From: Pseudomonadota bacterium
GTDB taxonomy: Bacteria; Pseudomonadota; Gammaproteobacteria; GCA-001735895
Assembly (NCBI GenBank): GCA_022566015.1
Contig: JADFJT010000006.1
Coordinates: 1 to 47,819 of the forward strand
Direction of reading: 5' to 3'
Length of the DNA stretch: 47,819 nt
This document shows positions 8,501 to 16,408 of the stretch, one piece after another (position 1 is the first letter of the stretch; the number at the start of each line of letters is the position of its first letter). The translations under genes were made by a program, and so were the position numbers. The notes under the pieces were generated by a model. That model ran no database searches and was not told where the DNA came from. It saw only the letters and a program-made list of their open reading frames with translations.

Positions 8501-8510
8501 TGGTATACCA
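8501..8510. promoter_or_regulatory. Perfect palindrome TGGTATACCA upstream of tctC, candidate GntR-type operator
   Basis: The 10-base palindrome lies 60 bases before the tctC start. It fits the T-N-G-T-N-N-A-C-N-A pattern bound by many FadR-subfamily GntR regulators. No GntR gene is in the window, so the regulator, if any, is elsewhere. A single palindrome of this length can also occur by chance. Confidence 0.35.
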
Positions 8511-8569
8511 TCCAACGGTTAATAATATTGACCTTCAAAATAAAAACCATGACAACGAGGAGACGCTCG

Positions 8570-9598
8570 ATGAAATTTAAAACGTATCTTGCAAAAACCA
8601 GTGTGGCTTTCGCCACCATGGCACTGTCGGCAAATATTGCATACGCCGCCTGTGCTACCGATAACTTGCCATCTGCGCAACCTAAGCCCGACGGATTTCC
8701 CGCTCGTGCTTTGACCATGATAGTTCCCTATGGACCAGCCGGTGGTTCAGGCCAGGTTGCCTCGGGCATGGCCAAAGCCGTTAGCGAACTGACTGGCATA
8801 TCGATTAACCGCTCCCACAAGCCCGGAGGCTCAGGCACGGTTGGGATGATCGCATTCATGGCAATGCCGGCCGATGGTTACACCGTTCTCGAGCATATCG
8901 ACGATGCATCAAGCGCGCATGCCCTCGATTCGAGCAAACCTAACCCGGCGAGTGATTTGATTCCACTGGTGACTTCGCAAATCACCTTCTCGCAGATTTA
9001 CATGCGCGTCGGCGACACCCGTTTCAATGACTGGGATTCGTTCGTCAAATGGATTAAGGCTCAAAATGGTAGAGCGACCATCGCCAATGTATCCAAAGAA
9101 GGTTCGATGGAACGTGTCACAATGAAATTCATCACCGATGCAACCGGTATGAAAATTCAGCAAATCTCGTTTGACAAAGGTGCTCCACGTTATGGTGCGC
9201 TCGTTGGCGGCCAGGTTGACGCGCTATTCGAGCAACCGGGTGATGTTAGAACGTTCCTCGATGCCGGGATATTTAAACCCATCTTGACCATTCTAAAAAC
9301 ACGCCCATCTGCTTTTGCCGACGTACCTAGTTTGACCGACGCGGGTCTGGATTTCGACCCTCTCTACCGTTTCCGCGGATTCTACGTACACAAGGATGCA
9401 CCTGCCGATCGTGTTAAATGGCTGCAATGGGCTTTCCAAAAAGGTTTTTGCCAGCCTAGCTACCAGAAGTTTAACGACAGCAAGTATATGAATCTGATCG
9501 AAAGCTACCGCGATACTGCAGGTACGAGAGAACTGATTACCACAACGATTGACCAATATCGTGAGGTATACAAGACAATGGGTCTTAAAGTTAAATAA
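8570..9598 (+). CDS. tctC: TctC/Bug-family periplasmic solute-binding protein of a TTT transporter
   Basis: The 342-residue protein captures a small organic anion in the periplasm for the TctAB permease. I place the start at ATG 8570, because GAGGAG lies 8-13 bases upstream and the next residues form a signal peptide (MKFKTYLAKTSVAFATMALS, cleavage near ANIAYA-A); the frame is open from a TTG at 8528. After cleavage come the family segments RALTMIVPYGPAGGSGQVAS, KPGGSGTVGM and YGALVGGQVDALF. Bug proteins bind carboxylates; a sulfonated carboxylate such as sulfoacetate is plausible from the neighbours. A terminator-like hairpin follows the gene. Confidence 0.88.
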   Translation: MKFKTYLAKTSVAFATMALSANIAYAACATDNLPSAQPKPDGFPARALTMIVPYGPAGGSGQVASGMAKAVSELTGISINRSHKPGGSGTVGMIAFMAMPADGYTVLEHIDDASSAHALDSSKPNPASDLIPLVTSQITFSQIYMRVGDTRFNDWDSFVKWIKAQNGRATIANVSKEGSMERVTMKFITDATGMKIQQISFDKGAPRYGALVGGQVDALFEQPGDVRTFLDAGIFKPILTILKTRPSAFADVPSLTDAGLDFDPLYRFRGFYVHKDAPADRVKWLQWAFQKGFCQPSYQKFNDSKYMNLIESYRDTAGTRELITTTIDQYREVYKTMGLKVK

Positions 9599-9617
9599 CA
9601 GCATGGATCTTTATTAC

Positions 9618-9652
9618 ACAACGCCCGGGGGTTTCTCGGGCGTTGTTGTTTT
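9618..9652 (+). terminator. Rho-independent terminator or attenuator between tctC and tctB
   Basis: ACAACGCCCG (9618-9627) pairs perfectly with CGGGCGTTGT (9637-9646) and is followed by TGTTTT. It lies 19 bases after the tctC stop and 25 before tctB. Partial termination here would make more binding protein than permease, a common arrangement in binding-protein-dependent transport operons. Confidence 0.85.
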
Positions 9653-9676
9653 CAATCCGTGAAGTTTGGCTAGCCC

Positions 9677-10378
9677 ATGGGCAAATTGAGAATCGGGCAC
9701 TTAGTAGAAGCCGGCATATGGCTGACGCTTTGCCTGGTGTTATTCATCTATACCTTCGAATTCGACCAGGAAATCGAAATCTACAAATATGGTGCTAGCG
9801 CCTGGCCACGAGCTATCATTTTGTTGATGGCATTTGCCGCAATCGGTCAATTAATACAACAATGGCAGCGCGGAGACGAGTCTACGTCGAATTTCATCGT
9901 CGCAGCGACCGACGATGGCGCAGAGGAAGCACATCACTCGGATTTAAAATGGTATTTGTCGACATTTGGCCTGCTGTTGATTCCATTTGCCTACCTGCGC
10001 GTCCCCAACTGGATTGTTGCGCTGCTGTCTGCCGAAGGGAGCACGGTTCACGTAATCCGTATCGTCTGCGCGCTGATTTTGATTGGAATATTCATCTACT
10101 ACATGCGCCGCAACCTGTTAGGCGCGATGTTAACTTTACCGCTGATATTCGCTGCCATGCTCGAAGACATCGGGTTTTACTCGCTCGCCCCATTTTTCAT
10201 CGTCGGCGTCATGTTTATGATGGGTGAACGCAAAGCTAAACCGATGATCATGATAGCCGCATTAATTTTTAGCCTGCTGATGCTGCTGTTCGTGAAAATC
10301 CTCTATGTGGGTTTACCCGTGGGCAATATTAGACCTTTCTACGATATCGGTAGTTGGGTGGTTACTGTTTTACAGTAG
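9677..10378 (+). CDS. tctB: TctB-family small permease subunit of the TTT transporter
   Basis: The protein has 233 residues, with an N-terminal membrane helix (about 9-29), a second near 45-60, a hydrophilic loop (65-95) and two or three more hydrophobic blocks to the C-terminus. The pattern YKYGASAWPRAIILLMAFAA resembles the TctB family, in which the small four-to-five-helix subunit partners TctA. It lies between the binding-protein gene and tctA with 20-nt spacing to the latter. The sequence of TctB proteins is poorly conserved, so position supports the call as much as sequence does. Confidence 0.8.
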   Translation: MGKLRIGHLVEAGIWLTLCLVLFIYTFEFDQEIEIYKYGASAWPRAIILLMAFAAIGQLIQQWQRGDESTSNFIVAATDDGAEEAHHSDLKWYLSTFGLLLIPFAYLRVPNWIVALLSAEGSTVHVIRIVCALILIGIFIYYMRRNLLGAMLTLPLIFAAMLEDIGFYSLAPFFIVGVMFMMGERKAKPMIMIAALIFSLLMLLFVKILYVGLPVGNIRPFYDIGSWVVTVLQ

Positions 10379-10398
10379 CAATGTGACGAGAAGCAGGC

Positions 10399-11907
10399 GT
10401 GGATGCATTCAATAATTTTCTGACCGGTACGGTAACTCTTTTCAGCGACCCAATGGGCGTCCTGATATTCTTCAGTGGCGTTATTGGCGGTATGCTGTTC
10501 GGTGCCATCCCCGGGGTAAGCATGCTCACGCTGGCGGCTATCCTGTTACCTTTCACCGCCCACCTTTCTCCCGAACACGGCATCATGCTGTTTTCTGTCA
10601 TTTACTGTACTGGTGTTTACGGCGGAGCGATCACCGCGATTTTGTTCAATATCCCCGGCGCACCGGAAAACGCGCCGACCGCGTTCGACGGTTACCCGAT
10701 GACGCTAAAAGGCCAGGCGGGCAAAGCAGTCGGCGCCGCGGTCATGTGTTCGGCCATAGGGGGTACCGTATCGTGCATCATCATGATGTTGGCGACTGCG
10801 CCTATTGCCAACTGGGCGATCTCGGCCTTTGGCCCACCGGAAATTTTTGCTCTGGTATTTTTTGGCCTCGCTGTAGCCTCCTCAGTGGGCGCCAGGACAT
10901 TCTGGAAAGGCTGGTTGTCGATACTCGCTGGATTGTTGATCGCAGTAGTCGGCCTTGATCCAGTGGGTGGTATCGAACGGTTCGATTTCGAAATGCCTTA
11001 CCTGCTCGCCGGCATCCACTTTATTCCGACAATACTCGGTTTTTTTGCCGTCTCAGAAATTTTTGCGCAGGCTGAAAAGAAAGCGCGAGGCTCGTTCATA
11101 GCGCCCAAGATGAGCGTTGACTTTCCCAGTTTAGCCGAACTCCTTGCGCATAAGTGGGCCGTGATTCGTTCTATCGTGATCGGTTTTTTCTGCGGCATAT
11201 TGCCCGGAATTGGGGCCACGCTGGCTGCGTTCATGGGTTACAACGAGGCAGTACGCTGGTCGAAGACGCCGTGGGAATTCGGCAAGGGTAAACTCGAAGG
11301 CGTTATCTCGTCAGAAACCGCCAACAATGCCGCCACCGGAGCCGCCATGATTCCACTGCTGGCGCTCGGGCTACCCGGTGGCGCGCTGACCGCAATGATG
11401 GTGGGTGTGTTTCAAATGCACGACATGGAACCGGGGCCGCTGGTATTCATCAACAGCGCAGACCTGGTATGGGTGGTATTCTCGGCCATGTTTTTCGCTA
11501 ATATATCGATCTTGTTTATCGGTTATATCGAAACCAAGACCATCATCAATCTATTGCGCATTCCGTTTCAATATCTCGCGCCGATGATTTTATTGCTCGC
11601 CACCGTTGGCGCATACGCGGTGCGTGGACTGACCATCGATATCCTCGTCATGTTTCTCGCCGGGGTGATCGGCTTCTTCCTGAGGCGTTCGGGGTACTCA
11701 GTCGCCGGCATTGTTCTCGGCCTTATTCTGGGAAAAATTGGCGAGCAAACGTTTGCACAGGCGATGCAAATGCTACACTTCGAGTGGTCGGGATTTCTGG
11801 ATCGTCCAATTGCGCTAGGGCTTTTGATCGCTGGACTTGTGGCCCTGCTGGGAAGTATTTACGGTGCCTTCTTCAAAAAGAAACGAATCCAGCCGCCAAT
11901 GGCTTAG
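10399..11907 (+). CDS. tctA: TctA-family large permease subunit of the TTT transporter
   Basis: This 502-residue integral membrane protein has 11-12 hydrophobic segments. The two TctA signatures are present: GAIPGVSMLTLAAILLPFT near residues 36-54 and the inverted-repeat counterpart FFCGILPGIGATLAAFMGYN near 265. The segment SSETANNAATGAAMIPLLAL is also characteristic. It carries out proton- or sodium-driven uptake of the anion delivered by TctC. The start is GTG at 10399 with GAGAAG upstream. The stop is one base from the end of the convergent azlD gene. Confidence 0.92.
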   Translation: MDAFNNFLTGTVTLFSDPMGVLIFFSGVIGGMLFGAIPGVSMLTLAAILLPFTAHLSPEHGIMLFSVIYCTGVYGGAITAILFNIPGAPENAPTAFDGYPMTLKGQAGKAVGAAVMCSAIGGTVSCIIMMLATAPIANWAISAFGPPEIFALVFFGLAVASSVGARTFWKGWLSILAGLLIAVVGLDPVGGIERFDFEMPYLLAGIHFIPTILGFFAVSEIFAQAEKKARGSFIAPKMSVDFPSLAELLAHKWAVIRSIVIGFFCGILPGIGATLAAFMGYNEAVRWSKTPWEFGKGKLEGVISSETANNAATGAAMIPLLALGLPGGALTAMMVGVFQMHDMEPGPLVFINSADLVWVVFSAMFFANISILFIGYIETKTIINLLRIPFQYLAPMILLLATVGAYAVRGLTIDILVMFLAGVIGFFLRRSGYSVAGIVLGLILGKIGEQTFAQAMQMLHFEWSGFLDRPIALGLLIAGLVALLGSIYGAFFKKKRIQPPMA

Positions 11908-11908
11908 A

Positions 11909-12238
11909 TCAACCAGCCCAGCTCGCCATTATCGACAGGCTGGCGCCACCCGCCAGCACCCCGGCCAACAGCATGCGCCTGAAGGCGAAATAGGCTGTAA
12001 AAGCTATCGTAACCGCCGCACAACGAATTGCTAACGAAACACTGGCCAGGTCGCTTTCCGGCATCATGATCATGCGAAAAACCAGGCCTGCCACCATCGC
12101 GTAAGATACGCAGCTTACCCATTCGAATACTGCGCCCTCGGGGTCGATCTTTTCCACCACCGTGACCCCCAGCAAACGCCAGAAGAAGGTGGCCGCGGAA
12201 GACCCGAGCACAATCAGCCAAAGTGTCTCATTGTTCAC
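11909..12238 (-). CDS. azlD: AzlD-family branched-chain amino acid exporter subunit
   Basis: The 109 residues with four hydrophobic segments match the AzlD family; FWRLLGVTVVEKI and EWVSCVSYAMVAGLVFRMI occupy the usual positions. It works with AzlC to export branched-chain amino acids and possibly other small amino acids. It overlaps azlC by 4 nt (ATGA), so the two are translationally coupled. Confidence 0.82.
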   Translation of the reverse strand: MNNETLWLIVLGSSAATFFWRLLGVTVVEKIDPEGAVFEWVSCVSYAMVAGLVFRMIMMPESDLASVSLAIRCAAVTIAFTAYFAFRRMLLAGVLAGGASLSIMASWAG

Positions 12239-12957
12239 GTTAGGACTCGTCGTATAATAGGTATTCTGCCGAGGAAGAACCCCAGGCTCCCTCCGACCAT
12301 GCCTGTGATTAGCAGGTCAATCGACGGGAAATACAGGTGCGCCGGTGGCACCACCAGACAACCGAGAATTAAAGAGGCTCTTGCGCTAGCCTGCGGAACC
12401 GCCGACAGCACTAACGCAAAAAATAGCGGGCTTAAAAATATCATCCCCAGTACCAACGTATCGGGCATTACCGCGGATGCGTGGTAACCGAGTAAGGTGC
12501 CAGCTATAGCGGCACCCAGGATAGTATGGGCAAACACGACATAATATAGTTTGCGATAATCGGGGTCGATTTCCGGAAACTGACGCAAGCACATCGCCCA
12601 GGAATTGATCGACAGCAACTGGGCATAAAAAACCAGTTCCAAAAAACCAGTTTTGCCACGGGTCATGGCCGGAATGAAAGACACCACCATCGGAAAAAAA
12701 CGTGCATTGGCGAGCGAGCAGGCAAATATTATGGTGAATAAACTCTGGCCAGTCGCGGTCAATTCGACCATCGCGAGCTGACCGGGCAAACCCCAGATAA
12801 ACGCGGTAGCGAGTGCGGCCATTTCTGGCTCAAACCCGCTACTTCGAGCCAACGAGCCGAAGCCCATCATCGTCGTCAACAGAATAAACGCCGGTAACGA
12901 AAGAGAATCCAGTACTGCTTTTAAAACGACACGACCAAAGCCGCTGGTTTGCGCCAT
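12235..12957 (-). CDS. azlC: AzlC-family branched-chain amino acid exporter subunit
   Basis: This 240-residue membrane protein has about six to seven hydrophobic segments and AzlC signatures: MMGFGSLARSSGF, ATAFIWGLPGQLAMVEL and FACSLANARFFPMVVSFIP. AzlC is the large subunit of the LIV-E class exporters. It is the first gene of the azlC-azlD pair on the minus strand. Residues 50-63 contain the GLPGQLAMVEL block that is normally GP.QL. in the family. The substrate is not predictable; the neighbouring transporter may be unrelated, since it is convergent. Confidence 0.83.
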   Translation of the reverse strand: MAQTSGFGRVVLKAVLDSLSLPAFILLTTMMGFGSLARSSGFEPEMAALATAFIWGLPGQLAMVELTATGQSLFTIIFACSLANARFFPMVVSFIPAMTRGKTGFLELVFYAQLLSINSWAMCLRQFPEIDPDYRKLYYVVFAHTILGAAIAGTLLGYHASAVMPDTLVLGMIFLSPLFFALVLSAVPQASARASLILGCLVVPPAHLYFPSIDLLITGMVGGSLGFFLGRIPIIRRVLT

Positions 12958-12979
12958 AGAATTTTGAGTCCTGATAATA

Positions 12980-13117
12980 ATCGCTGCCCCTGGCCAACTG
13001 CTGGTTAATGAGTGGAATCGTATAATTGACGCACGATTCCACCCTGCCGACTCGAATCGATGGCAACCCGGCGGCGTCTGGCTGGCTAAGAAATCGGGGC
13101 AACTGCGGGCTAAAAAA
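12980..13117 (-). pseudogene. Decayed fragment of a subtilisin-like protease gene
   Basis: On the minus strand the segment reads LPSIRVGRVESCVNYTIPLI followed by NQQLARGSD. This aligns almost residue for residue with LPPIRVGLVDSGVNYAIPLI and NRHLARDSD in the intact protease 1.5 kb away. The catalytic Asp has become Glu and the following Gly has become Cys. A weaker match (SPQLPRFLSQ against NPPLVFLERV) extends it to about 13117. Nothing downstream continues the domain. It is a remnant of a tandem duplicate or recombined paralogue and encodes no functional protease. Confidence 0.75.
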
Positions 13118-13383
13118 AACCACTATGGTGGCTAACGACAGCATCCGCTATGACCTTTAGCCTCCCAATCATAGCTATTCTGCCCTGGTTTTGATACTGG
13201 AGCCAGGCTACTACATCGAGCCTTGAGCGTATTTTTATTACCCCGGTAATTAGGGCCACAATATGAAATAAATGTGAAACCGTATAAATCAGGGACTGTA
13301 CCACTGGCATTTTTGCACCTTTGTAGCCACAATTCATAATGCCTTTCGAACTGTTTATAGACGATTGTCGGGTAAATTTATTC
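13118..13383. other. Non-coding stretch between protease fragment and protease gene
   Basis: No gene is supported. A short minus-strand frame (13110-13337) has no recognisable domain and no good start. The stretch may be further eroded remains of the duplicated protease locus. Confidence 0.35.
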
Positions 13384-15240
13384 CTAATACAGCAGCCGGT
13401 TGGCCGCGCCAGTGACTTGTGCGTATTGGCATTGTCGATCTGTTAGTGTTTGACTGTCCGCATCGGTACGTTCCTGCATCAGGTTTGCAGAGTCCTCGAC
13501 GTGTTCACCATTGTTACTGATAACATGAAAAAGCTCGTGTGCCAGCGCAATCCCTTCATCCCCGATATCTGGCATTAGCCATACGCTGTTAGCGAGCCAC
13601 GGGCGCCTCCGGGTATTACCGAGGCCAAAGGCTTCACCTGTGAAAGGCTCCTGCATTCGTGTATCCCGTGCAAAGACTACCGTCGTAGCTGTCCTGTTCA
13701 TCGCGCCTAGCAGTGTATGGGCAGTACCGGTGGAAAGATCGCGCAGGTAGTCATCCCCGGCGAATGAATGGATCGATATATCTCCCGCACCTATGCCACA
13801 TTGTGCGAGCAAATCATAAGCAGTTTGCACGGCCTGCTGAATACGTTGATGTGTCCAGGCTGGATCTAATATGAGAATATCGAGTGGTAGCCGAAACTCA
13901 GAATTGCCAGTATGGCTGATAGTCAGTTTAGAAAGCAGCTTTATTTCCAGCGGACGACCGGCGAGCGGATCGGCAATATAACCGCTGCTAACCCAGTCAG
14001 ACGTATGGTTACTGCCATAGCGCCTGCGTAACTCGACAATTATATCGGCGGCGGTCCACTCCCGATGCACCATTTTTAGATTAGCCGCGAGCGCTGTTAA
14101 GCGAGGGACCGCATAACTTGTCCCCGAGGCGGTAATCTCCTTACCAGAATAATCGATCAAGGATACATTCTCTGCTGGGATCAGGTAATCGACAGACTCT
14201 TTGCCCCAATTTGTGCGATCAGCCGGCCGAACGAAATCGTCTGCTGAAGTCACCACGAGTAAATTATCGAGATCGAGCGCAGCCGGATAAACCGGGTCAT
14301 CGTCGATGTCGCGTCCATTATTTCCGGCCGAGGCGATGAACAGCATATCGGGATGCGCACGTGCGGCCTGCTCGAAGGCTCGCCAATCCTCGGCGCGGTT
14401 GCTTCCGAGCGGCATGCCTAGAATATCAACCTGATTACTCGCGGCATGCTCCACCAATGCCTGCATTCGTGACATGTCGGGGCGTGGATACCGGTATGGC
14501 ACGAGTACTATGTCGGGCGCCTCACGCAACAATAACGACGCGGTTCTAGTCCCATGGCGTTGTACAAAGAATTCGGATCGTAACGGATGGGCATCGTAAG
14601 GTAAATCATCCATATCCCAGAAATCGTAACCAATCAACTTGCCGTCACTGTCCCTGGCCAGGTGGCGATTGATTAAAGGTATAGCATAGTTGACGCCCGA
14701 ATCGACCAAGCCAACTCGTATCGGTGGTAATGCATCGGCGTTTGACTGATTTTCCGATTCAGATCTAACGCGCTCTAAAAAAACTAGCGGTGGATTGAGC
14801 CATTCAGGTTCACCGCGCACAGCGAAATCTTCATCCAGTGAAACGACATTGAGTGCCTGACCAGAATCGCTATAGTTTATTTTTCGCGCGACCTGCAGGC
14901 TGCAGTCCGAAGACAAAGATAACATCAGCAGAGGATCGCCATCAGCACGATACAAAGTACTGATAAACCGTGTCCGTAGACCCATCCGATCGATCACATC
15001 CAGTTCCAGATAATACTGATCGTGTACTGCCAACCGATGTTTAACCCCGATTTGCTTACCCCGGAGTTCGATACTCGAGATCTCTACAGGACCGACCAGG
15101 GCACCCGTTTTCAACTCGGCTGAATGCTCCCAGGACTGACAGGCTTCGACGGTAAAGTCCATCAATTGCCGAGGCTGCCAGCCAGCCGAATAAACGCTGG
15201 TGGTAAAAAATAACGAACTGACTATCAATAACAGTCGCAT
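13384..15240 (-). CDS. Secreted subtilisin-like (S8) protease with an added C-terminal HExxH metallopeptidase-like domain
   Basis: The protein has 618 residues counted from ATG 15240, chosen because MRLLLIVSSLFFTTSVYSAG is a good signal peptide; the frame is open to 15285. The S8 triad is complete: Asp180 in RVGLVDSGVNY, His229 in QRHGTRTAS and Ser375 in ASGTSYAVP, with the oxyanion region FIASAGNNG. After residue 450 the subtilase fold ends and a second region follows, with WLMPDIGDEGIALAHELFHV (His568, Glu569, His572), NNGEH (His580) and NLM (Met588). HExxH plus a later His and a Met is the pattern of metzincin-like zinc peptidases. Two proteolytic centres in one exported chain are therefore predicted. 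The C-terminal call is by motif only. Confidence 0.8.
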   Translation of the reverse strand: MRLLLIVSSLFFTTSVYSAGWQPRQLMDFTVEACQSWEHSAELKTGALVGPVEISSIELRGKQIGVKHRLAVHDQYYLELDVIDRMGLRTRFISTLYRADGDPLLMLSLSSDCSLQVARKINYSDSGQALNVVSLDEDFAVRGEPEWLNPPLVFLERVRSESENQSNADALPPIRVGLVDSGVNYAIPLINRHLARDSDGKLIGYDFWDMDDLPYDAHPLRSEFFVQRHGTRTASLLLREAPDIVLVPYRYPRPDMSRMQALVEHAASNQVDILGMPLGSNRAEDWRAFEQAARAHPDMLFIASAGNNGRDIDDDPVYPAALDLDNLLVVTSADDFVRPADRTNWGKESVDYLIPAENVSLIDYSGKEITASGTSYAVPRLTALAANLKMVHREWTAADIIVELRRRYGSNHTSDWVSSGYIADPLAGRPLEIKLLSKLTISHTGNSEFRLPLDILILDPAWTHQRIQQAVQTAYDLLAQCGIGAGDISIHSFAGDDYLRDLSTGTAHTLLGAMNRTATTVVFARDTRMQEPFTGEAFGLGNTRRRPWLANSVWLMPDIGDEGIALAHELFHVISNNGEHVEDSANLMQERTDADSQTLTDRQCQYAQVTGAANRLLY

Positions 15241-15491
15241 TGGTATCACCAATATCTGCAGGTTGTCGAGCGAGTTCTGCTTCAAAATATCGGGTTTCGA
15301 TCATACCAAAGTTAGCGACAAAATAGGTTTTACAGGTCTGCAATATCTTTTAAATTGACACTGGCTGGAGTGTTAAAGTGATTACCTCGATCTCTGACGC
15401 ATCTGTGATTGGCCATACGCGAGACACTGGCTTGCGACAATAAACTGGCCTACGAATAGATTATTTAAGAAAACTGTCCTTATACCCGAAT

Positions 15492-16115
15492 TTAAGGCTC
15501 CCACGGTTGTTCTGACACAATGACGCGAATGTCTGTGGGCTTTCCACTGTTACAAGGATTATTAAGTTGTGGGCAATTCGAAATAACGGCCAATGCATTC
15601 ATCTTCGCCTGTAAGCTGACGTAGTCGCCGGGTTTAGATGCACTTTCGACAAATACTGTGGGGACCATCTGATTTGCGTCTACCGGAACATCGCAGAAAA
15701 AGTTTATATTGGGAACTATGTCTTTTCGACCAAGACCGTGGTTGGACAATTCGGTTAAAAAGTTTTCTCTACACCCAGGCACGTTTTTAACACCGTACAA
15801 CATCTCATTACTGGGTGCGCTACAGCAACCGCCGATAGTATCGTGACCGTTACAGCTATCGTGAGTAATAGTGAAAATAGGCCGGGCTATATCAGAATAA
15901 AGATGGTGGCCAGTGGTAAGTTTTAACGTTTGTATCGCTTTTAAGGTATTCGGTGCGTGGTATCTTTCCTCAGGGTTATCAGCGTTGTAGCACAAAAAAT
16001 CGACCCCCTGTTGACCTTCAAGATCGATGATCGTCAGATAGTGCCAAACCGGGATTACGGCCGACCAGGGCTTCCCAGCGGGAATAATTTCATCGAGCAT
16101 CGAATTTTGAGCCAT
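15492..16115 (-). CDS. DUF1989 (urea-carboxylase-associated) family protein
   Basis: The protein has 207 residues. GKPWSAVIPVWHYLTIIDLE, then HDSCNGHDTIGGCCS and VPGCRENF match the DUF1989 family, whose conserved Cys and His residues probably bind zinc. Some relatives form the two subunits of carboxyguanidine deiminase next to guanidine carboxylase; others have no known role. No urea or guanidine carboxylase gene is in the window, so that function is not supported here. It lies downstream of the MITE-like element and the homocysteine-methyltransferase gene on the same strand. A 7-bp hairpin (16166-16187) precedes it. Confidence 0.75.
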   Translation of the reverse strand: MAQNSMLDEIIPAGKPWSAVIPVWHYLTIIDLEGQQGVDFLCYNADNPEERYHAPNTLKAIQTLKLTTGHHLYSDIARPIFTITHDSCNGHDTIGGCCSAPSNEMLYGVKNVPGCRENFLTELSNHGLGRKDIVPNINFFCDVPVDANQMVPTVFVESASKPGDYVSLQAKMNALAVISNCPQLNNPCNSGKPTDIRVIVSEQPWEP

Positions 16116-16165
16116 GTTTAAATCTCGTGATCGAAGTTTGCGCCTCTATAAAAAGCCTGGATCAT

Positions 16166-16187
16166 GATGACCGATAAACAGGTCATC
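16166..16187. promoter_or_regulatory. Hairpin/operator-like inverted repeat upstream of the DUF1989 gene
   Basis: GATGACC (16166-16172) and GGTCATC (16181-16187) form a perfect 7-bp inverted repeat with an 8-base spacer, 51 bases before the gene start. There is no U tract on either strand, so an operator is more likely than a terminator. No cognate regulator is identified. Confidence 0.35.
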
Positions 16188-16214
16188 TACGAGTAATCGT
16201 TATGGAGGCTAATA

Positions 16215-16408
16215 TCTAGCCCGGACAATTCATGAATTACCGCGATGATTGCGCAGGACTTTGTTTTCTCGGAAGATTTTCCGAAGAAGTGTCGCTTCAG
16301 AGCGCCTACTTTTGGCGGACCAATGGATCCGGCCGACTGAGCAAAATCTCCTGAGGGAACAAAGGGCAAGCAAGGGCGCGAGTACATTTATGAAATGTTC
16401 GGGCTAGA
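16215..16408. mobile_element. MITE-like element, complete copy (194 bp)
   Basis: The left end reads TCTAGCCCGGACAATTCAT and the right end, on the opposite strand, reads TCTAGCCCGAACATTTCAT, so the element has imperfect terminal inverted repeats with two mismatches in 19. CTAG occurs exactly at both borders and may be a 4-bp target duplication. The interior has a hairpin TCGGAA-GATT-TTCCGA and no transposase. A second copy starts at 47692. The right-hand CTAG provides the TAG stop of the homocysteine-methyltransferase-like gene. A 66-residue minus-strand frame inside the element is not treated as a gene. Confidence 0.82.

Noticed and set aside
13110-13337. 75-residue minus-strand frame before the protease
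   Set aside because: No family, no ribosome-binding site; lies in eroded DNA.
15355-15383. TTGACA box in the gap before the protease
   Set aside because: No convincing -10 at proper spacing, and no gene follows on that strand.
16187-16387. 66-residue minus-strand frame inside the MITE-like element
   Set aside because: Formed by element sequence; no homologous protein family recognised; elements of this size carry no genes.
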